Shown here one piece after another: positions 1-10,442 of a stretch of 64,000 nt of DNA; within the stretch, counting starts at the first letter, position 1, and every line of letters starts with the position of its first letter. Position numbers and translations under genes: made by a program. The notes beneath the pieces were generated by a model. The model was not told the DNA's origin, did no database searches, and was given only the letters and a program-made list of their open reading frames with translations. This DNA is from Parapristionchus giblindavisi (lineage: Eukaryota > Nematoda > Chromadorea > Rhabditida > Diplogasteridae): assembly GCA_943737045.1 (NCBI GenBank), contig CALSFV010000217.1, forward strand, positions 992,001-1,056,000, written 5' to 3'.

Positions 1-7
1 ACGATGC

Positions 8-166
8 AAAAGGCACACCCCGAGCATTTTGAAACTCTCCGCTCTGGCCACACTCTCTCACTTTCACTGTCTACGAGAGAGGGAGAGAGTATTGTCAGCA
101 AACAAATAAACTAGAAATAAACTTTAAATATGTAAACTAGGGGTGTGCTAAAGGTGTGCCTTAAAC
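8..166. mobile_element. Short palindromic MITE, family S (degenerate copy)
   Basis: The left end reads AAAAGGCACACCCCGAGC followed by a GAAACTCTCCGCTCTGGC arm and a CT/GA-rich centre. The right end reads GGTGTGCC before TTAA. The same architecture recurs at about 2376-2493, 7026-7138, 8716-8812, 35880-35977, 38486-38588 and 39897-40014. The family has no coding capacity. This copy is longer and less symmetrical than the others, so its right boundary is approximate. Confidence 0.6.
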
Positions 167-169
167 GAA

Positions 170-2370
170 GTGTTCAAAGTCGCGAAAACAAAAGGAACAT
201 AACAAGAAGAAAGCGAGGATAGCGCTTAAGACGTGGCGAATGTTCCCTTCTTTTCCTTTGCTTTCGCAACTTTTGAATTGAAGAAACCGGGACGAGGAGA
301 GATACGATGACGAAATAGCGACAGCTGAATTTAATCTGTTCTTCTGGTTTCCGTGTTTTGCGCGTTCACTTGTGGGCGAATATATGTAAGTCACAATTAG
401 CTTATATGTCAAATCTAAATCTATTCCTGCTTATTATTAGATGAACATTTTCGTTTGAAAGCGAGATACAAAAAAAAGAGATGAGAACATTAAAGCTGGA
501 GTCCCTTGAATATTTTCGTGAACATGAAGATTGCCAAAATTATTATACCTACTGTACAGTATTTATATTATGTTGATTCAACTTATTATTCGCTAGAAAC
601 ATCAATCAACGGCTAGGGACTATCAGTGCGCGGTCGTTCCGATATTCAAGGTAGTAAAGGAATGTGAACGTAGTGGAGAGTTTCAAGTTAGCGCAGGGCG
701 TTCTAAAGGGTCGGGACTGTATGACAAATGTCACCATGGTTGTAGGTGCTGAGGCCTGTCTAATACTTACATGATCAAACTCCCTCTAATAAGCTGTTCG
801 ATATATTTTAAATTTATACTTAAAAAATAGAGTCCCGCGATGTTGAACAAGCAGTGAAGACAGAATGACAGCGAAAGCTATTCTACACACCGTACACTAT
901 TTCTTTACTGCTGGCTGTGTTTATTGATCTCTAGAATCACGAATAAACCGCTTGAAGTTCAGGTAACGGCGGGCTATTTTGAACTTGGAAATTACGACAG
1001 TAAGTTTCGGACCCTTTGGGATACGAAATACGCGGTCTTACCACTCCGCTAAGGTATCTTTTTGTACATCCCTTGAATATGCAAGTCGTTAGAGGTTTTC
1101 ATGGGCATCGGCGGATCTTCATCTTTTAAAAAGTGTTCGTACGATATTTATAAGGAATGGAAATAGGGGAGCTCATTTCATCGAAAATCTAATGAATTGC
1201 GTAAACTTTGAATTCTTGTATTCGTGATGCTATATTAACATGATTTTTTTCTACGTCTCTTACGTAATGCTTGGACGATTTACAGGAAATCTGACATTTA
1301 TGCTCATTTCAATAGTTACAAGATCCGAGAAAATTCGCCTCTTTTTGCACGTTCTTCTTTTCTTTGCGACTTTGTATGCTATATTCCGCTGATAATGCGC
1401 ACACCACAAAGGTCGTTTCGGCATCTGGAACCCGGGGGCTAACACCGTGCTGTTCACAATTCTATCATTGTTTTGGTTATCGATATCACGCAGTCATTGT
1501 AACCTTCCGTTATAATCCTCTAATTAGTCATAATACACTGTACGTCTGAGCATCATCACATCATGCACAGTCCAGTGAATAATTTCCCTAGACAATTTGA
1601 AACTTTCCGCTTACCGCATATTATCCTGTTTGCTACGTCAGATATGACGACATTCTCCCATTGTCCATTTCCCTGGACACGCTAATAATGATACAAATCA
1701 CAATTATTTTCCACATTCTCATTCTCATGGCGATTATTGTTGTTCTAAAACGAATTCTGCGCAAATATTTTCCCGGATTTTGTGTTTAAAATTATACAAT
1801 TTCACGTAAACACTCGAGTTCGTCATATGTCTCTCATCAGTCCCGTGACTTGAATACCGCTAATACAACGGCTAATTAGTCGTGTGATACTATAACAAAC
1901 ACTTGACACAGTCCCCTCCTATATCCGACAACGACGAGAGAGCACACGCGAGCGAGAGTGTGCAGACTACTCGAAAACAGTCAGAGCACCGACGAGAGAG
2001 TGCGCGAAATGGAGAGAGTGCCGGAGGCAATTAGAGATAATTAGGCAAGAGTGATAACAGAAGGTTTCTGAAGAAGGTAGTCTCGAGAGTTGAGGTATGC
2101 TTGTTATGGATACGATAATAGACTAGGGGGATTGATGAATGCTTGAGGGACTCTTGGACTTTAGACCGTGATGAAGCTCACACATTCTTACATATAAAAA
2201 ATGCGGCAATTCATTTTAAGAGGAAAAAATAGATTTGAACTGTTAAAGCAAAATGTGCTTATTAGCATTATCATAGGAATGCGTCGAATGCAAAATGTGC
2301 CAAATTTCTATTGAACGTATTGAAGCCCCGCCTCATCTCGGCTGTCTTTCTTTGCAATGCGCAGTGTTAA
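170..2370. other. Gene-free stretch with decayed repeats
   Basis: I find no convincing exon here; the open frames are short and lack family motifs. Two degraded members of the tRNA-like element family N are visible. One starts near 491 (GGAGTCCCTTGAATATTTTCG). The other spans roughly 825-1075 and shares an internal block with the better copy at 5728-6070. A GA-rich tract at 1935-2010 is low complexity. The rest is unrecognised. Confidence 0.5.
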
Positions 2371-2375
2371 CCATT

Positions 2376-2493
2376 AAAGGCACACCCCAAGCTAATTTTA
2401 CTCTCCGCATTGGCAGCACTCTCTCGCAGACAAAGAGAGCGAGAGAGTGTGGCCAGAGCGGAGAGTTTCAAATTAGCTTGGGGAATCGCTTTA
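2376..2493. mobile_element. Short palindromic MITE, family S (best copy)
   Basis: This is a near-complete hairpin of about 118 bp. The left arm AAAGGCACACCCCAAGC pairs with GCTTGGGGAATCGCTTT at the right. The inner arms are ACTCTCCGC and GCGGAGAGT, and the loop is a GA/CT-rich tract. TTAA borders both ends; because the termini themselves end in AA, a TA duplication cannot be told from a TTAA one. It is non-coding. Confidence 0.75.
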
Positions 2494-2559
2494 AATATGA
2501 GCTATATTATTATGAAAGATAACATGTAAATGTACACTATTAATATTATGTAACATGCA

Positions 2560-2665
2560 ATATGAAACTAGTTACGGCCACTGTTTCGGCCAGGGGTTCT
2601 AGACAGCGGACCCCAACTCAGTGGTGTTGGTTATCTTCAATAGAACCACCACTGATTGTGAGTGT
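2560..2665 (-). repeat. Double-hairpin repeat related to 14.4 kb and 40.5 kb
   Basis: Read on the minus strand this holds a TTGAAGATAACC motif and a GGCCGAAAC motif within two adjacent stem-loops (CCACTG...CAGTGG and TGGTG...CACCA). The same arrangement occurs on the minus strand at 14405-14515, and its second half on the plus strand at 40468-40575. It looks like the structured 3' end of one element family. The autonomous parent is not visible here. Confidence 0.45.
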
Positions 2666-2669
2666 TGTT

Positions 2670-3370
2670 TTCAAAAGTGTTGTTTGTTATACATAATCTG
2701 TGATGAAACGATCGTTCACAAGTAGACTAAAAGGTAAAGGCAATTCCCGTTATTCAAGGGACACGAAGTCCTGCGGGAGATCACTGCCAGGCTAGTAGGC
2801 CAAAGAAGACTAAATATAGTAGAATATGTGGTGAAGATCATTAGTATACAAGATTACTCAGCATACCAAGAATGGTCTTTGTATGCAAACGAAAGATTCT
2901 AATCATTGACGTGATTTAACTAATGAGCACTGAATCATAAGAGAACTATGATACGAGGGATAAGTGGACAGAAAATATAGAAAAAATGGTTAAAAAATGG
3001 TTTCAGACAGTGATTCATCGAAATGTTTGCTTACTACGAGACATGTAACGTCGGTGTGCGCAATTCTCGCTGGAATGAAAGCCGCGATTTTGTTTGGGCA
3101 AACTACACTGGGTTCGGATTACAATGCTTCAATGTGGGTGGGTGGTTGGTGGTCTGTCAAGAATCGGAATATGTTTGAAAAAGTACACGTGATGTTTGTA
3201 TAAAGTACATCAGATTTCTAACGAGCTGTGACGCAGACGACAGACTAATGAGCAGTCAGTGGAAGACCGTGATAAGAGGATAAATAGAGAAACATTGAGC
3301 AACAAAGATCAAAGATCATCTTACAGTATTTACATGCATCGGAGTTGTTTCAAATCGTCAAATCCAAGAA
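2670..3370. other. No recognisable gene
   Basis: Between the hairpin repeat and the first MSP gene no exon, RNA gene or repeat is recognisable. The open frames at 2997-3203 and 3259-3546 have no family motifs, and the second runs antisense into the MSP 3' exon. Confidence 0.4.
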
Positions 3371-3430
3371 TAAATATATTTTGTGAACAAACAAACAAAA
3401 TATTAGAGAATCGGCATTTATCAGAATCAT

Positions 3431-3956
3431 TTAAGGGTTGTACTCGATGGGGAGGTTCTTTCTGCGAACCATACCGTCTCCCTGGAACCATTCACGACGG
3501 AATTGCTTGGCGGCTCCATCGGGGGTGTTGGTCCACTCGATGGTGATACGGTCGTTGTTGGTGTCCTAAACAAAGTAATGATTAAGATATCGAAAATACA
3601 ACTACTGTAAAATATAAGCTACAGAAGGTTAAAGTATCGTACCTCCTGTCCGAAGGCGAAGGCATCGCAAGATACAGCGATGAGGGCGTTCTCCTTGGGG
3701 TCGAGAACTCCTGATCCGGGGTCAACACCGAGTCTCTTCATGTTGGTGGTCTTGAAGGCCCATCCGATACGACGAGCAGAGTTGTTGGTTACCTGAAAAA
3801 GCAAAAATGGATATCATTCTGCTGCCTCAACGATAACCTTAAGACCCAAAAACTAACCTTGATGTGGTAGGTGTGCTTGTCATCATAAGGAGCGTTGAAG
3901 ACGATCTTGGCAGCAGGAGCAGTGATGATATCTCCGGGAGCGACGGATTGAGCCAT
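3431..3956 (-). CDS. msp: Major sperm protein (MSP), three exons
   Basis: The gene encodes a 127-residue MSP, the cytoskeletal and signalling protein of amoeboid nematode sperm. It polymerises into fibres that drive crawling and also serves as an oocyte maturation signal. Exons on the minus strand are 3956-3858, 3792-3643 and 3565-3431 (99+150+135 nt), all with GT-AG introns of about 65-77 bp. The start [10 protein letters not shown], the core [15 protein letters not shown] and the C-terminal end [11 protein letters not shown] are diagnostic, and the length equals that of C. elegans MSPs. C. elegans MSP genes lack introns, so the two introns are a lineage clue. The start is fixed by the family N-terminus. 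A TATAAATA box lies about 40 bp upstream. No lesions are seen. Confidence 0.97.
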
Positions 3957-3993
3957 GACTGACTGAATTGATGAATCCACCGATATGAGGGGT

Positions 3994-4003
3994 ATTTATA
4001 TGG
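3994..4003 (-). promoter_or_regulatory. TATA box of MSP copy 1
   Basis: On the minus strand the bases just upstream read TATATAAATACC, about 40 nt before the ATG. The same box is conserved upstream of the second MSP gene, within a flank that has otherwise drifted. Assignment as the core promoter is inferred from position and conservation. Confidence 0.55.
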
Positions 4004-4059
4004 AAGAATGTGAATAGATTTGGGTAATGCATGAATTTATGGAATATTCAACAGTCTAT

Positions 4060-4600
4060 AATCACGTTTGAATATTTTGTAGAAAATTTAAATATTTTGT
4101 AAAAAAATATTCATTAAAAAAATTCGGAATATTCATTTTAAGACAAACTCGAAACAATAGTACCCTAGTTAGTACAATATTACATTTCTACAACTTATTT
4201 AGTCAGTTAGGGTGTTATGTCAGCTGGGTCGCCATTAGGTTAAAGTAGGTACAATTATAAAAAAAAGTCGATATTGATAAAGTGTTCAAATGTTTTAAAA
4301 AAGTACCGTTAGATATTAGGTAGGTACTAAATTGTAGGCAAAGATCAATGTATTCTACCCTAGCTCTATGAGCTCTATGAGCTATCTATATAATGCAATT
4401 GTTGCTATTACACGAAAGGTTAACTGAACTGCTTCTAGAACACTCTTTGTTTTTAGAACTGCACGTGAAACTCGAATTCAAATGGTAATCCAAATTTTTT
4501 CCTAAACCAAATATTTTCAATAATCAAACGAATTTCATTGATAAATATAATTTCGATGTTGATGTGAATATTTCAGTAGCGTGAAAAGCAAAGACTATTA
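4060..4600. other. AT-rich intergenic DNA
   Basis: The sequence is AT-rich, with a short direct repeat (AGCTCTATG twice near 4361-4380) and no recognisable exon or element. It separates the MSP promoter from the retrotransposon scrap. Confidence 0.4.
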
Positions 4601-4601
4601 G

Positions 4602-4799
4602 TTGCCCAACGCAGACTCGAGAGAGAAAATTCTCGGGGTTTCAATACTGGACCGGATATCCAATGAGCGGATCCGTGGCGTTACAAACTTCAAGGATGTT
4701 GTTTGGAAAGCGGAGAGACGGAGATGGTTATGGGCGGACATTCTCTTGAGATCGGAACATGATCGGTGGAAGCTGAATGTACTCAATTGGATCCCCCTG
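4602..4799 (+). pseudogene. Non-LTR retrotransposon ORF2 C-terminal scrap
   Basis: The plus frame contains GVSILDRISNERIRGVTNF, followed by WKAERRRWLWADI and then DRWKLNVLNWIPL before a stop. This matches the tail of RTE/CR1-like reverse-transcriptase polyproteins, whose usual form is a charged LRDRIRNEEIR-like block, then KWRWAGHVAR-like and RWTxxVxxWxP motifs. No reverse transcriptase or endonuclease domain is present, so this is a severely 5'-truncated dead copy. The match rests on motif order alone and was not searched. Confidence 0.6.
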
Positions 4800-4915
4800 T
4801 AGCATAGAAGCTCGCTCAAATGAGGAAAACGAATAAGATTGATGAAGATGTACGGCAGATCGTTGACTGATCTATTGGTTGGGGATACTGTTTTCTTCCG
4901 CCTAGGAGCCATTGG

Positions 4916-5126
4916 CTCTGGTATTTTCACACTAGGAGTCTACTTAAATTACGTCACTGACTAGAAGTTTACTGCAAGTTTACTAGAAGAGAACGATCAT
5001 TTGAGAAATCTATTACAGTGTTATACACCACTTGATGTAAACTTACGTCTAACTAGAAGTATTTAGACTTTCAAGTCTACTTCAAGTGGGAATGATAAGT
5101 AAACTGCTTGTTTTGATATACCAGAG
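4916..5126. mobile_element. CTCTGGTATTT MITE, family M (degenerate)
   Basis: The termini CTCTGGTATTTTC and GATATACCAGAG are inverted. Inside are the family's AGTAAACTTACGT-type motifs and a decayed centre. It is about 211 bp and non-coding. Other copies lie at 8431-8638, 16193-16399, 23725-23932, 30896-31101, 34660-34868, 49538-49744 and 57091-57298. Confidence 0.75.
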
Positions 5127-5727
5127 GGATTCTAAAACGGTGGTGTAAAGTGTAGTAAAATATTGATTAATTTGCAGAACGATTAGATCGTATGAATAGA
5201 ATGAAATGAAGAGTACAAGATATTGATTGATATCCCTCAACTCATCTTTGAATGGTTATCGATTGCTACTGAATACTGTACCTATTGATTGATTGATGTT
5301 TCATCAACAATTAGTTATAAGCAGCACACATACACCTCATTTTTCTGTTTTTACTCTGAAAAAACTCTATTTCTGATTTAATTTACTAGTTGTACCATTC
5401 CCTGATTATCACTAATTGTTATCCGTGACCGAGTTTTGCAACAAGTATTACATCATCATTAATAATATTTGAGCTAGTTTCTGTATTTTGCTCTGTTTAA
5501 AAGTCGAGAAAAATAATGTAAATCATCCTATTATTGTATTTTTGTTCCAGCAAATTTCGTTTTATCTCGAAGATTCTATTGAATTAATTTCGTATATCAT
5601 ATGGACCTTTTCGTACATTTTCTTGTATTTTTTTGTATTTTTTTCGACTTTTACAATCGTGATACGTCCAGAAATTCATAACCCTCAAAATAACGTGACA
5701 AACAAAGGGGATAAAATATGTAAATTA

Positions 5728-6070
5728 AAGGTGGACCCCCGCGAATATTTTCGTAAACAAACTGTGAAGACAGAATGATAGCAAAAGTTATTCTACATAC
5801 CGTACACTTTTTTATTTTATGATAATTCAGCTTATTGATCGCTAGAATCATGAATGAACCATCAGGCCCGTGCAGGGAAAGGCGCGCTTTTTTGAAAATA
5901 GGAAAGTTCGGCAATAGGATTCGAACCCGCGACCATGCGCTTTCTAGTCAGAAGTTTTACCACTACGCTAAGGGAACGATGGGTGTTCACTCTATCTTCA
6001 TGCATATCACTAGACACTTGCATAAGCGAGATGTAATAGATTTGTATGATCATTCGCGGGACTCCACCTT
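5728..6070. mobile_element. tRNA-like-core TIR element, family N
   Basis: Termini AAGGTGGACCCCCGCGAAT and ATTCGCGGGACTCCACCTT are inverted and flanked by TA on both sides (343 bp). On the minus strand an internal block of about 70 bp has an A-box-like TTAGCGTAGTGGTA and a perfect B-box-like GGTTCGAATCC, so it resembles a tRNA. The acceptor stem does not pair properly. The best reading is a non-autonomous DNA transposon carrying a tRNA-derived core, with relatives at 12311-12643 and 62511-62873. Confidence 0.75.
5908..5980 (-). ncRNA. tRNA-like segment (pol III A/B boxes), not a tRNA gene
   Basis: The minus-strand sequence has well-spaced A- and B-box matches and a plausible anticodon region, but the 5' and 3' ends do not form a seven-base acceptor stem. 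It sits inside a TIR element and related copies are degenerate. Transcription by RNA polymerase III is possible but is inference. Confidence 0.4.
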
Positions 6071-6156
6071 TAAAATAAGATAAAATTAAAGAACCAGAAT
6101 ATTTTTAGATGTTTCTGTTTTTAGTTCATTCATATGAGCCGTTGTGACTTGTACAA

Positions 6157-6840
6157 ATAAAAATATTTTGTGAACAACCAAACAACATATAAGACAATCG
6201 GCATTTATCAGATTCATTTAAGGGTTGTACTCGATGGGGAGGTTCTTTCTGCGAACCATACCGTCTCCCTGGAACCATTCACGACGGAATTGCTTGGCGG
6301 CTCCATCGGGGGTGTTGGTCCACTCGATGGTGATACGGTCGTTGTTGGTGTCCTAAACAAAGTAATGATTAAGATATCGAAGAAACAACTACTGCAAAAT
6401 ATAGGCTACAGAAGGTTAAAGTACTGTACCTCCTGTCCGAAGGCGAAGGCATCGCAAGATACGGCGATGAGGGCGTTCTCCTTGGGGTCGAGAACTCCTG
6501 ATCCGGGGTCGACACCGAGTCTCTTCATGTTGGTGGTCTTGAAGGCCCATCCGATACGACGAGCAGAGTTGTTGGTTACCTGAAAAAGCAAAAATGGATA
6601 TCATTCTGCTGCCTCGACGATAACCTTAAGACCCTAAGACTAACCTTGATGTGGTAGGTGTGCTTGTCATCATAAGGAGCGTTGAAGACGATCTTGGCAG
6701 CAGGAGCAGTGATGATATCTCCGGGAGCGACGGATTGAGCCATGACTGACTGAATTGATGAATCCACCGATATGAGGGTATTTATATGGAAGAATGTGAA
6801 TGGATTTGGGTAATGCATGAATGGATGGAATATTCATTTT
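6157..6840. repeat. MSP segmental duplicate, copy 2
   Basis: This is the direct partner of 3371-4060. Both flanks are matched for tens of bases, then diverge. The exons are the most similar part of the pair. Confidence 0.85.
6218..6743 (-). CDS. msp: Major sperm protein (MSP), second gene
   Basis: This encodes the same 127-residue protein as the first MSP gene, from exons 6743-6645, 6579-6430 and 6352-6218 with splice sites at identical positions. The exon differences I can see, such as an A/G change in the GATAC-GCG stretch and in the GGGGTC-AC stretch, are silent. Introns carry more changes. MSP genes occur as multigene families in nematodes and are co-expressed in the male germ line. The tight match of exons suggests recent duplication or gene conversion. 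The TATA box upstream is retained, so this copy is probably functional. Confidence 0.96.
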
Positions 6841-6844
6841 AAAA

Positions 6845-7025
6845 TAAACTCGATTAGCAAGTAGAATGCTAATTTAATATGACTGAATAGTGGTTAGTCA
6901 AATCGTATGGTTCTCAATCGATTGACATTCTGACTTCTGGAAGGATTGTGAAGTAATGATTATCGAAGATAAAACTACTATAGCCGACTAATGAAACCCA
7001 AATTGCAATAGTTATAGGTTGGGGA
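6845..7025. other. Short intergenic spacer
   Basis: This is unrecognised AT-rich sequence between the MSP promoter flank and the family S element. Bases 6949-6975 (AAGTAATGATTATCGAAGA) resemble the MSP intron 2 start and may be another scrap of that duplication. Confidence 0.3.
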
Positions 7026-7138
7026 AGGTTAAAAGCACACCCGAGCTAATTTGAAATTCCCTGACAACGCTCTCTCGTACACAAAGAAAGCGAGAGAGCG
7101 TTGCCGGAGTGGAGAGTTTCCAATCAGCTCGGGTTGTG
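7026..7138. mobile_element. Short palindromic MITE, family S
   Basis: Inverted arms AAAGCACACCCGAGC and GCTCGGGTTGTGCTT flank CTCTCTCG/CGAGAGAG inner repeats (about 113 bp). It is non-coding and lies immediately before a family T element. Confidence 0.7.
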
Positions 7139-7154
7139 CTTATAAAGTATCGTA

Positions 7155-7380
7155 TTGTGCGTATAAAATGTACTTGCATAAGGAAATGACAACCGGGCTC
7201 TAAGGAACGGAAGTCGCTCAAAGGCTAGATCTCGCCCGCCTCTCGATTGTCTCTCCGCTGCCTCTCACCTAACCCGGCTGACCTTCGCCGCGCGCTATTT
7301 GATCTATAAAATAGTATCGGTATATTTTCTGAAGTATGCAAAACAAGAAATAGTCGAAATAGTGATTTTTATACGCTCAA
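7155..7380. mobile_element. TTGNNCGTATAAAAT element, family T
   Basis: Ends TTGTGCGTATAAAATG and TTTTTATACGCTCAA are inverted and TA lies on both sides (226 bp). The interior carries the family's CTCTCGATTGTCTCTCCGC block and a GGCTGACCTTCGCCGCGC block. Relatives at 10162-10440 and 19622-19886 share these. It is non-coding. Confidence 0.75.
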
Positions 7381-7382
7381 TA

Positions 7383-7434
7383 CCTCCTGTCCATAAGCGA
7401 AAGCATCGCAAAACAGCGATGATGTCGATCGCCT
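7383..7434 (-). pseudogene. MSP exon 2 fragment
   Basis: The plus strand reads CCTCCTGTCCATAAGCGA and continues CATCGC, which matches the donor end of MSP exon 2 (residues FAFGQE and the preceding VSCDA) with several substitutions and small deletions. It starts exactly beside the TA of a family T element and loses similarity after about 50 bp. It is a dead remnant of a third MSP copy. Confidence 0.7.
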
Positions 7435-8015
7435 TGGTAATGCTGCTTGCGCGTCCCAGAATAACCAAGAATGACAACACCAGACCAAAACCAAAAGTAA
7501 AAGAATTGATCAATCAGATTATCGATTCTTCACTCTTGTCTAGCTATTGGATCTCTTTAATTCAACCTGTATATTATAACCTATCTAACTATATTATCTA
7601 AACCTATCAACCTATCTATATTAGATTATTGATTCAACCTCATTTACCTCTTTACTTGGCAATAGATCTTTGCTGAATGTGGTCGTTTAAATAAATAGAC
7701 CAATCTTCATATGTTATTTCTAATCACCTTTCATAAGAATTTCGAAATCCTAATATTCTTTTGCAATACATTCTCATTCGCATCAACATCATATCTCACA
7801 ATCATGATCACCACTCACTCTGTTTGTCTCATGGTTTTTCCTAGTAGGTATTAATCCAACTGATGACGATGATTATCACCGAAACGTCTTGAAATAAATC
7901 TACCATATCTTGTTCTCTTTCACTTGGCTTCACATAGACAATTTCAATATTCTCATTCGCAATACAAAAACATGTGCATAACTCACCCACGTACACCCGC
8001 GCACACAGAAAAACA
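7435..8015. other. No recognisable gene
   Basis: This is AT-rich sequence with repeated ATCTAACT/AACCTATCTA motifs at 7575-7625. No exon, RNA gene or complete element is visible up to the start of the 3-kb duplicated segment. Confidence 0.4.
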
Positions 8016-8188
8016 CAGATGGAATGTCGTACCGATGTCATTATCAGAATTAATATTCATAGACACACAACAACATGTACAATTTGAATAAATCGGATGA
8101 TCCGTGAGCTGGAGACCGACCAAAAGTCGATTTCCGCTCGATAAAAGGATGGATTATTAAGGAAACATTCACTCTATCATCATAGACG

Positions 8189-9758
8189 ATGAACACTATA
8201 ACAACAGCTGTCGTTGTTACCTTTATCTTCTGCAGAAATGGCAAGTTTTTCATTTTTTCTTGAAAGATCTTTTTTTTAAATTAAAACTCATTTTCAGTAC
8301 TCGTTTCTGGGTCAGCTGATGCTTGCAATATTTATTTGACCTTAGAGAATACAATTCCTTGTGGAAGCAGCGGCTACGCACTTGGATATGGATATCCGAA
8401 TTGTGAAAGATTCGGACAACAGGGTTAGTAGCCTGGTATTTTTAAACTAGTAGTTTACTTACGTTACGTCACTGACTAGAAGTTTACTGCTAGTTTACTA
8501 AAAGTGAAAGAACATTTGACGAAATGCATTACCGTATTATATACCGCTTCTAGTAAACTTACGTTTAACTAGCCGTAGACTTGCAAGTGTACGTATAACG
8601 GGAAATATAAGTAAACTACTAGTTTGAAAATACCGGAGTACATAATCGTAAATGTAATATGTTAGGAAGTCATGAGCGGCAAACAATGAACATCAGAGCC
8701 AACTCTTGATAAGTGTGTTTAAAAGCACGTGCTATAATATTTTGAAACTCTCCGCTCTGCAATGCTCTCTCGCTTTCCTTGTCTACGCGAGAGCGTTGCC
8801 AGAGAGGAGAGCATAGATAGTATGTTTTAAGATGTAACTTTTACTGTTATTTGTTAGGAGAAATTAGTCGGGATTTAATGACCATTCGATAGTCCGAGTA
8901 GAAACAAATATAACATTAATCTTTGTTCTTCAGAAGATCTATACAATCAAGCAGGGAAGAATTTCATAGACTGCACTAGGACTTGTCTTATCAATTATGT
9001 ACAAACAAATTTCCTTAACAACCCGGTATGCTTTCCATGAAATGGAAAAAGTCGTGATGGGGTGATACAGTGTCATGAGGTTGTTTATGCATAACTAGAT
9101 ATCGTTTGCTCTCTGTGCGAAAACATGATTAGTGTGTAGTGCGATCAGACTCGTCTAGAATGCATGGGTGCGCGCGGGCTTGGACACCAACAGAAAAAAA
9201 GCTATTATTCTCGAAGTAATTGCCGTTGAAAGAGGGTATCATCGGGCTATCGTAGGGGAAAAGGATAGAATGGGATGAATGGTTAGAGACTAAAATTGTT
9301 GAGACCATCCCTCTCATTGATCAGTCGGATATATAATAATAATAATAATATACTTTATGCGTTGAAAAGGAGAGGAACATGATTTTAGATTAATTGATGT
9401 ACAGGGTAGTACGCTGCTACGGCATAGCTCGAATGGATATCAATATCCTTTCTATGAGAGAAAACATTGCAGGCTAATTTGACATGTTCCGAAATCAAAA
9501 ACGAAGCCTTCTCAAGCCATGTTCCCTGTTATATCAATTGTGGATTTTGCAATGCCTGTCGGACCAACCAAATCGCTCTCGCGATGACCTATAACATCAC
9601 TGATTTTCTGTCGAGTCTAGCCATACAACAGGCAAGTTTTCCTGAAATGTTTGCTTTTTCGAACATTTAGATATTTCATTTCGAAACTCTCATGAAAAGC
9701 TTTCCAGGTGGTTCAAGTAATCAAAGCGTGTGCACCAATGCCTTGTCTTCCTATGTAG
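8189..9758 (+). CDS. Small secreted cysteine-rich, stanniocalcin-like protein
   Basis: Five exons keep phase: 8189-8240, 8298-8423, 8934-9025, 9473-9631 and 9708-9758 (159 aa). The start MNTITTAVVVTFIF is a signal-peptide-like hydrophobic segment. The mature part is rich in cysteine, with PCGSSGYALGYGYPNC, then QAGKNFIDCTRTCL, then PCYINCGFCNAC. The order Q-GK-F...C, CY..C and N..A before a terminal C recalls stanniocalcin hormones, but the assignment is tentative. The first and fourth introns use GC donors (ATG|GCAAGT, CAG|GCAAGT). The C-terminus IKACAPMPCLPM was chosen because all differences from the second copy in exon 5 are silent in that frame. Intron 2 holds two MITEs. Confidence 0.65.
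8431..8638. mobile_element. CTCTGGTATTT MITE, family M, with empty site
   Basis: Ends GCCTGGTATTTTT and AAAATACCGGAG are inverted. The paralogous intron at 35796-35806 reads GGGTTAGTACATAATCG with no element, whereas this copy has TA on both sides of the insert. That identifies a TA target duplication. Inside are AGCCGTAGACTTGCAAG and related motifs. Confidence 0.9.
8716..8812. mobile_element. Short palindromic MITE, family S
   Basis: TTTAAAAGCACGTGCT is followed by GAAACTCTCCGCTCTG and then GCCAGAGAGGAGAG. It is truncated or decayed at the right. The paralogous intron has the same element (35880-35977), so it predates the 3-kb duplication. Confidence 0.6.
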
Positions 9759-9884
9759 ATCAATTCAATTCAATTATAGTATCAGACATGAGTCAGATGA
9801 GTAATGATACTACTCAAATCTTCCATGGGCCACCACAACGTTCCATCACTCTTCTCACTTCATCTCGCGAATGTTGTCCATGAT

Positions 9885-10160
9885 GTCTCCGTTTTAGATG
9901 GTTGTATGATATGATTATTGATTGTTTCTTTTCGCCTCCACAAGATAAAGAAGATTAAAATTAGTAATAACAATATTATTTACTGAGACAATATTGCTCT
10001 AACGAACAAACATCAGTTCTATCATTTATCATTTCTTACAGAGAGAATTCTCTATGGGACAAATGTATAGAAAGATTCAAAACGTAATATTAAATATGAA
10101 GAGATATTGTGTACTCTGCAATTACTTCATGACTGCCAAAGCAAAAGAGCAAAACATGGT
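9885..10160. other. 3' flank of the secreted-protein gene
   Basis: This is AT-rich, non-coding sequence that matches 37073-37352 closely. It may hold 3' UTR sequence. No poly(A) signal can be assigned with confidence. Confidence 0.4.
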
Positions 10161-10161
10161 A

Positions 10162-10440
10162 TTGTGCGTATAAAATGTACTTGCATAAGAAAATGACAAA
10201 TGGTGATAACGAACGGAAGTCACAATCGAGAGGCGAGCGAGATGTAGACTTCTTCATCTCGCCCCGCCTCTCGATTGTCTCTCCGCTGCCTCTCTCTAAC
10301 CCGGCTGACCTTCGCCGCGCTCTATATTATATATAAAAGAGATCGGCATTGTTTCTGAACCATGCAAAACAAAAAAAGTCTCTTGTGGGAGTGATTGGCT
10401 ACTCTCGTACTAAATAAACAAGTGTATTTTATACGGTCAA
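10162..10440. mobile_element. Family T element with empty site
   Basis: It starts TTGTGCGTATAAAATG and ends TGTATTTTATACGGTCAA, with TA on each side (279 bp). The paralogous segment near 37353 reads AACATGGTAGGGAGAC without an insert, so TA is the target duplication and the boundaries are exact. The interior contains the GA-rich CTCTCGATTGTCTCTCCGC block. Confidence 0.92.
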
Positions 10441-10442
10441 TA

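Larger units (their letters stand above)
3371..4060. repeat. MSP segmental duplicate, copy 1
   Basis: About 690 bp containing a whole MSP gene plus about 60 bp of 3' flank and 90 bp of 5' flank is repeated in the same orientation at 6157-6840. Similarity covers exons, both introns, the TATA region and the 3' flank, then stops on each side. Exons differ at only a few silent positions, while introns and flanks differ more. Confidence 0.85.

Noticed and set aside
9332..9350. A regulatory ATA/AAT tract
   Set aside because: It is a simple microsatellite that varies in length between the two copies and lies inside an intron.
9692..9883. A longer C-terminus for the secreted protein (frame GSSNQSVCTNALSS)
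   Set aside because: In that frame the two copies differ by amino-acid changes and by a frame-disrupting tail. In the alternative phase-0 frame every exon difference is silent and the preceding intron phase fits.
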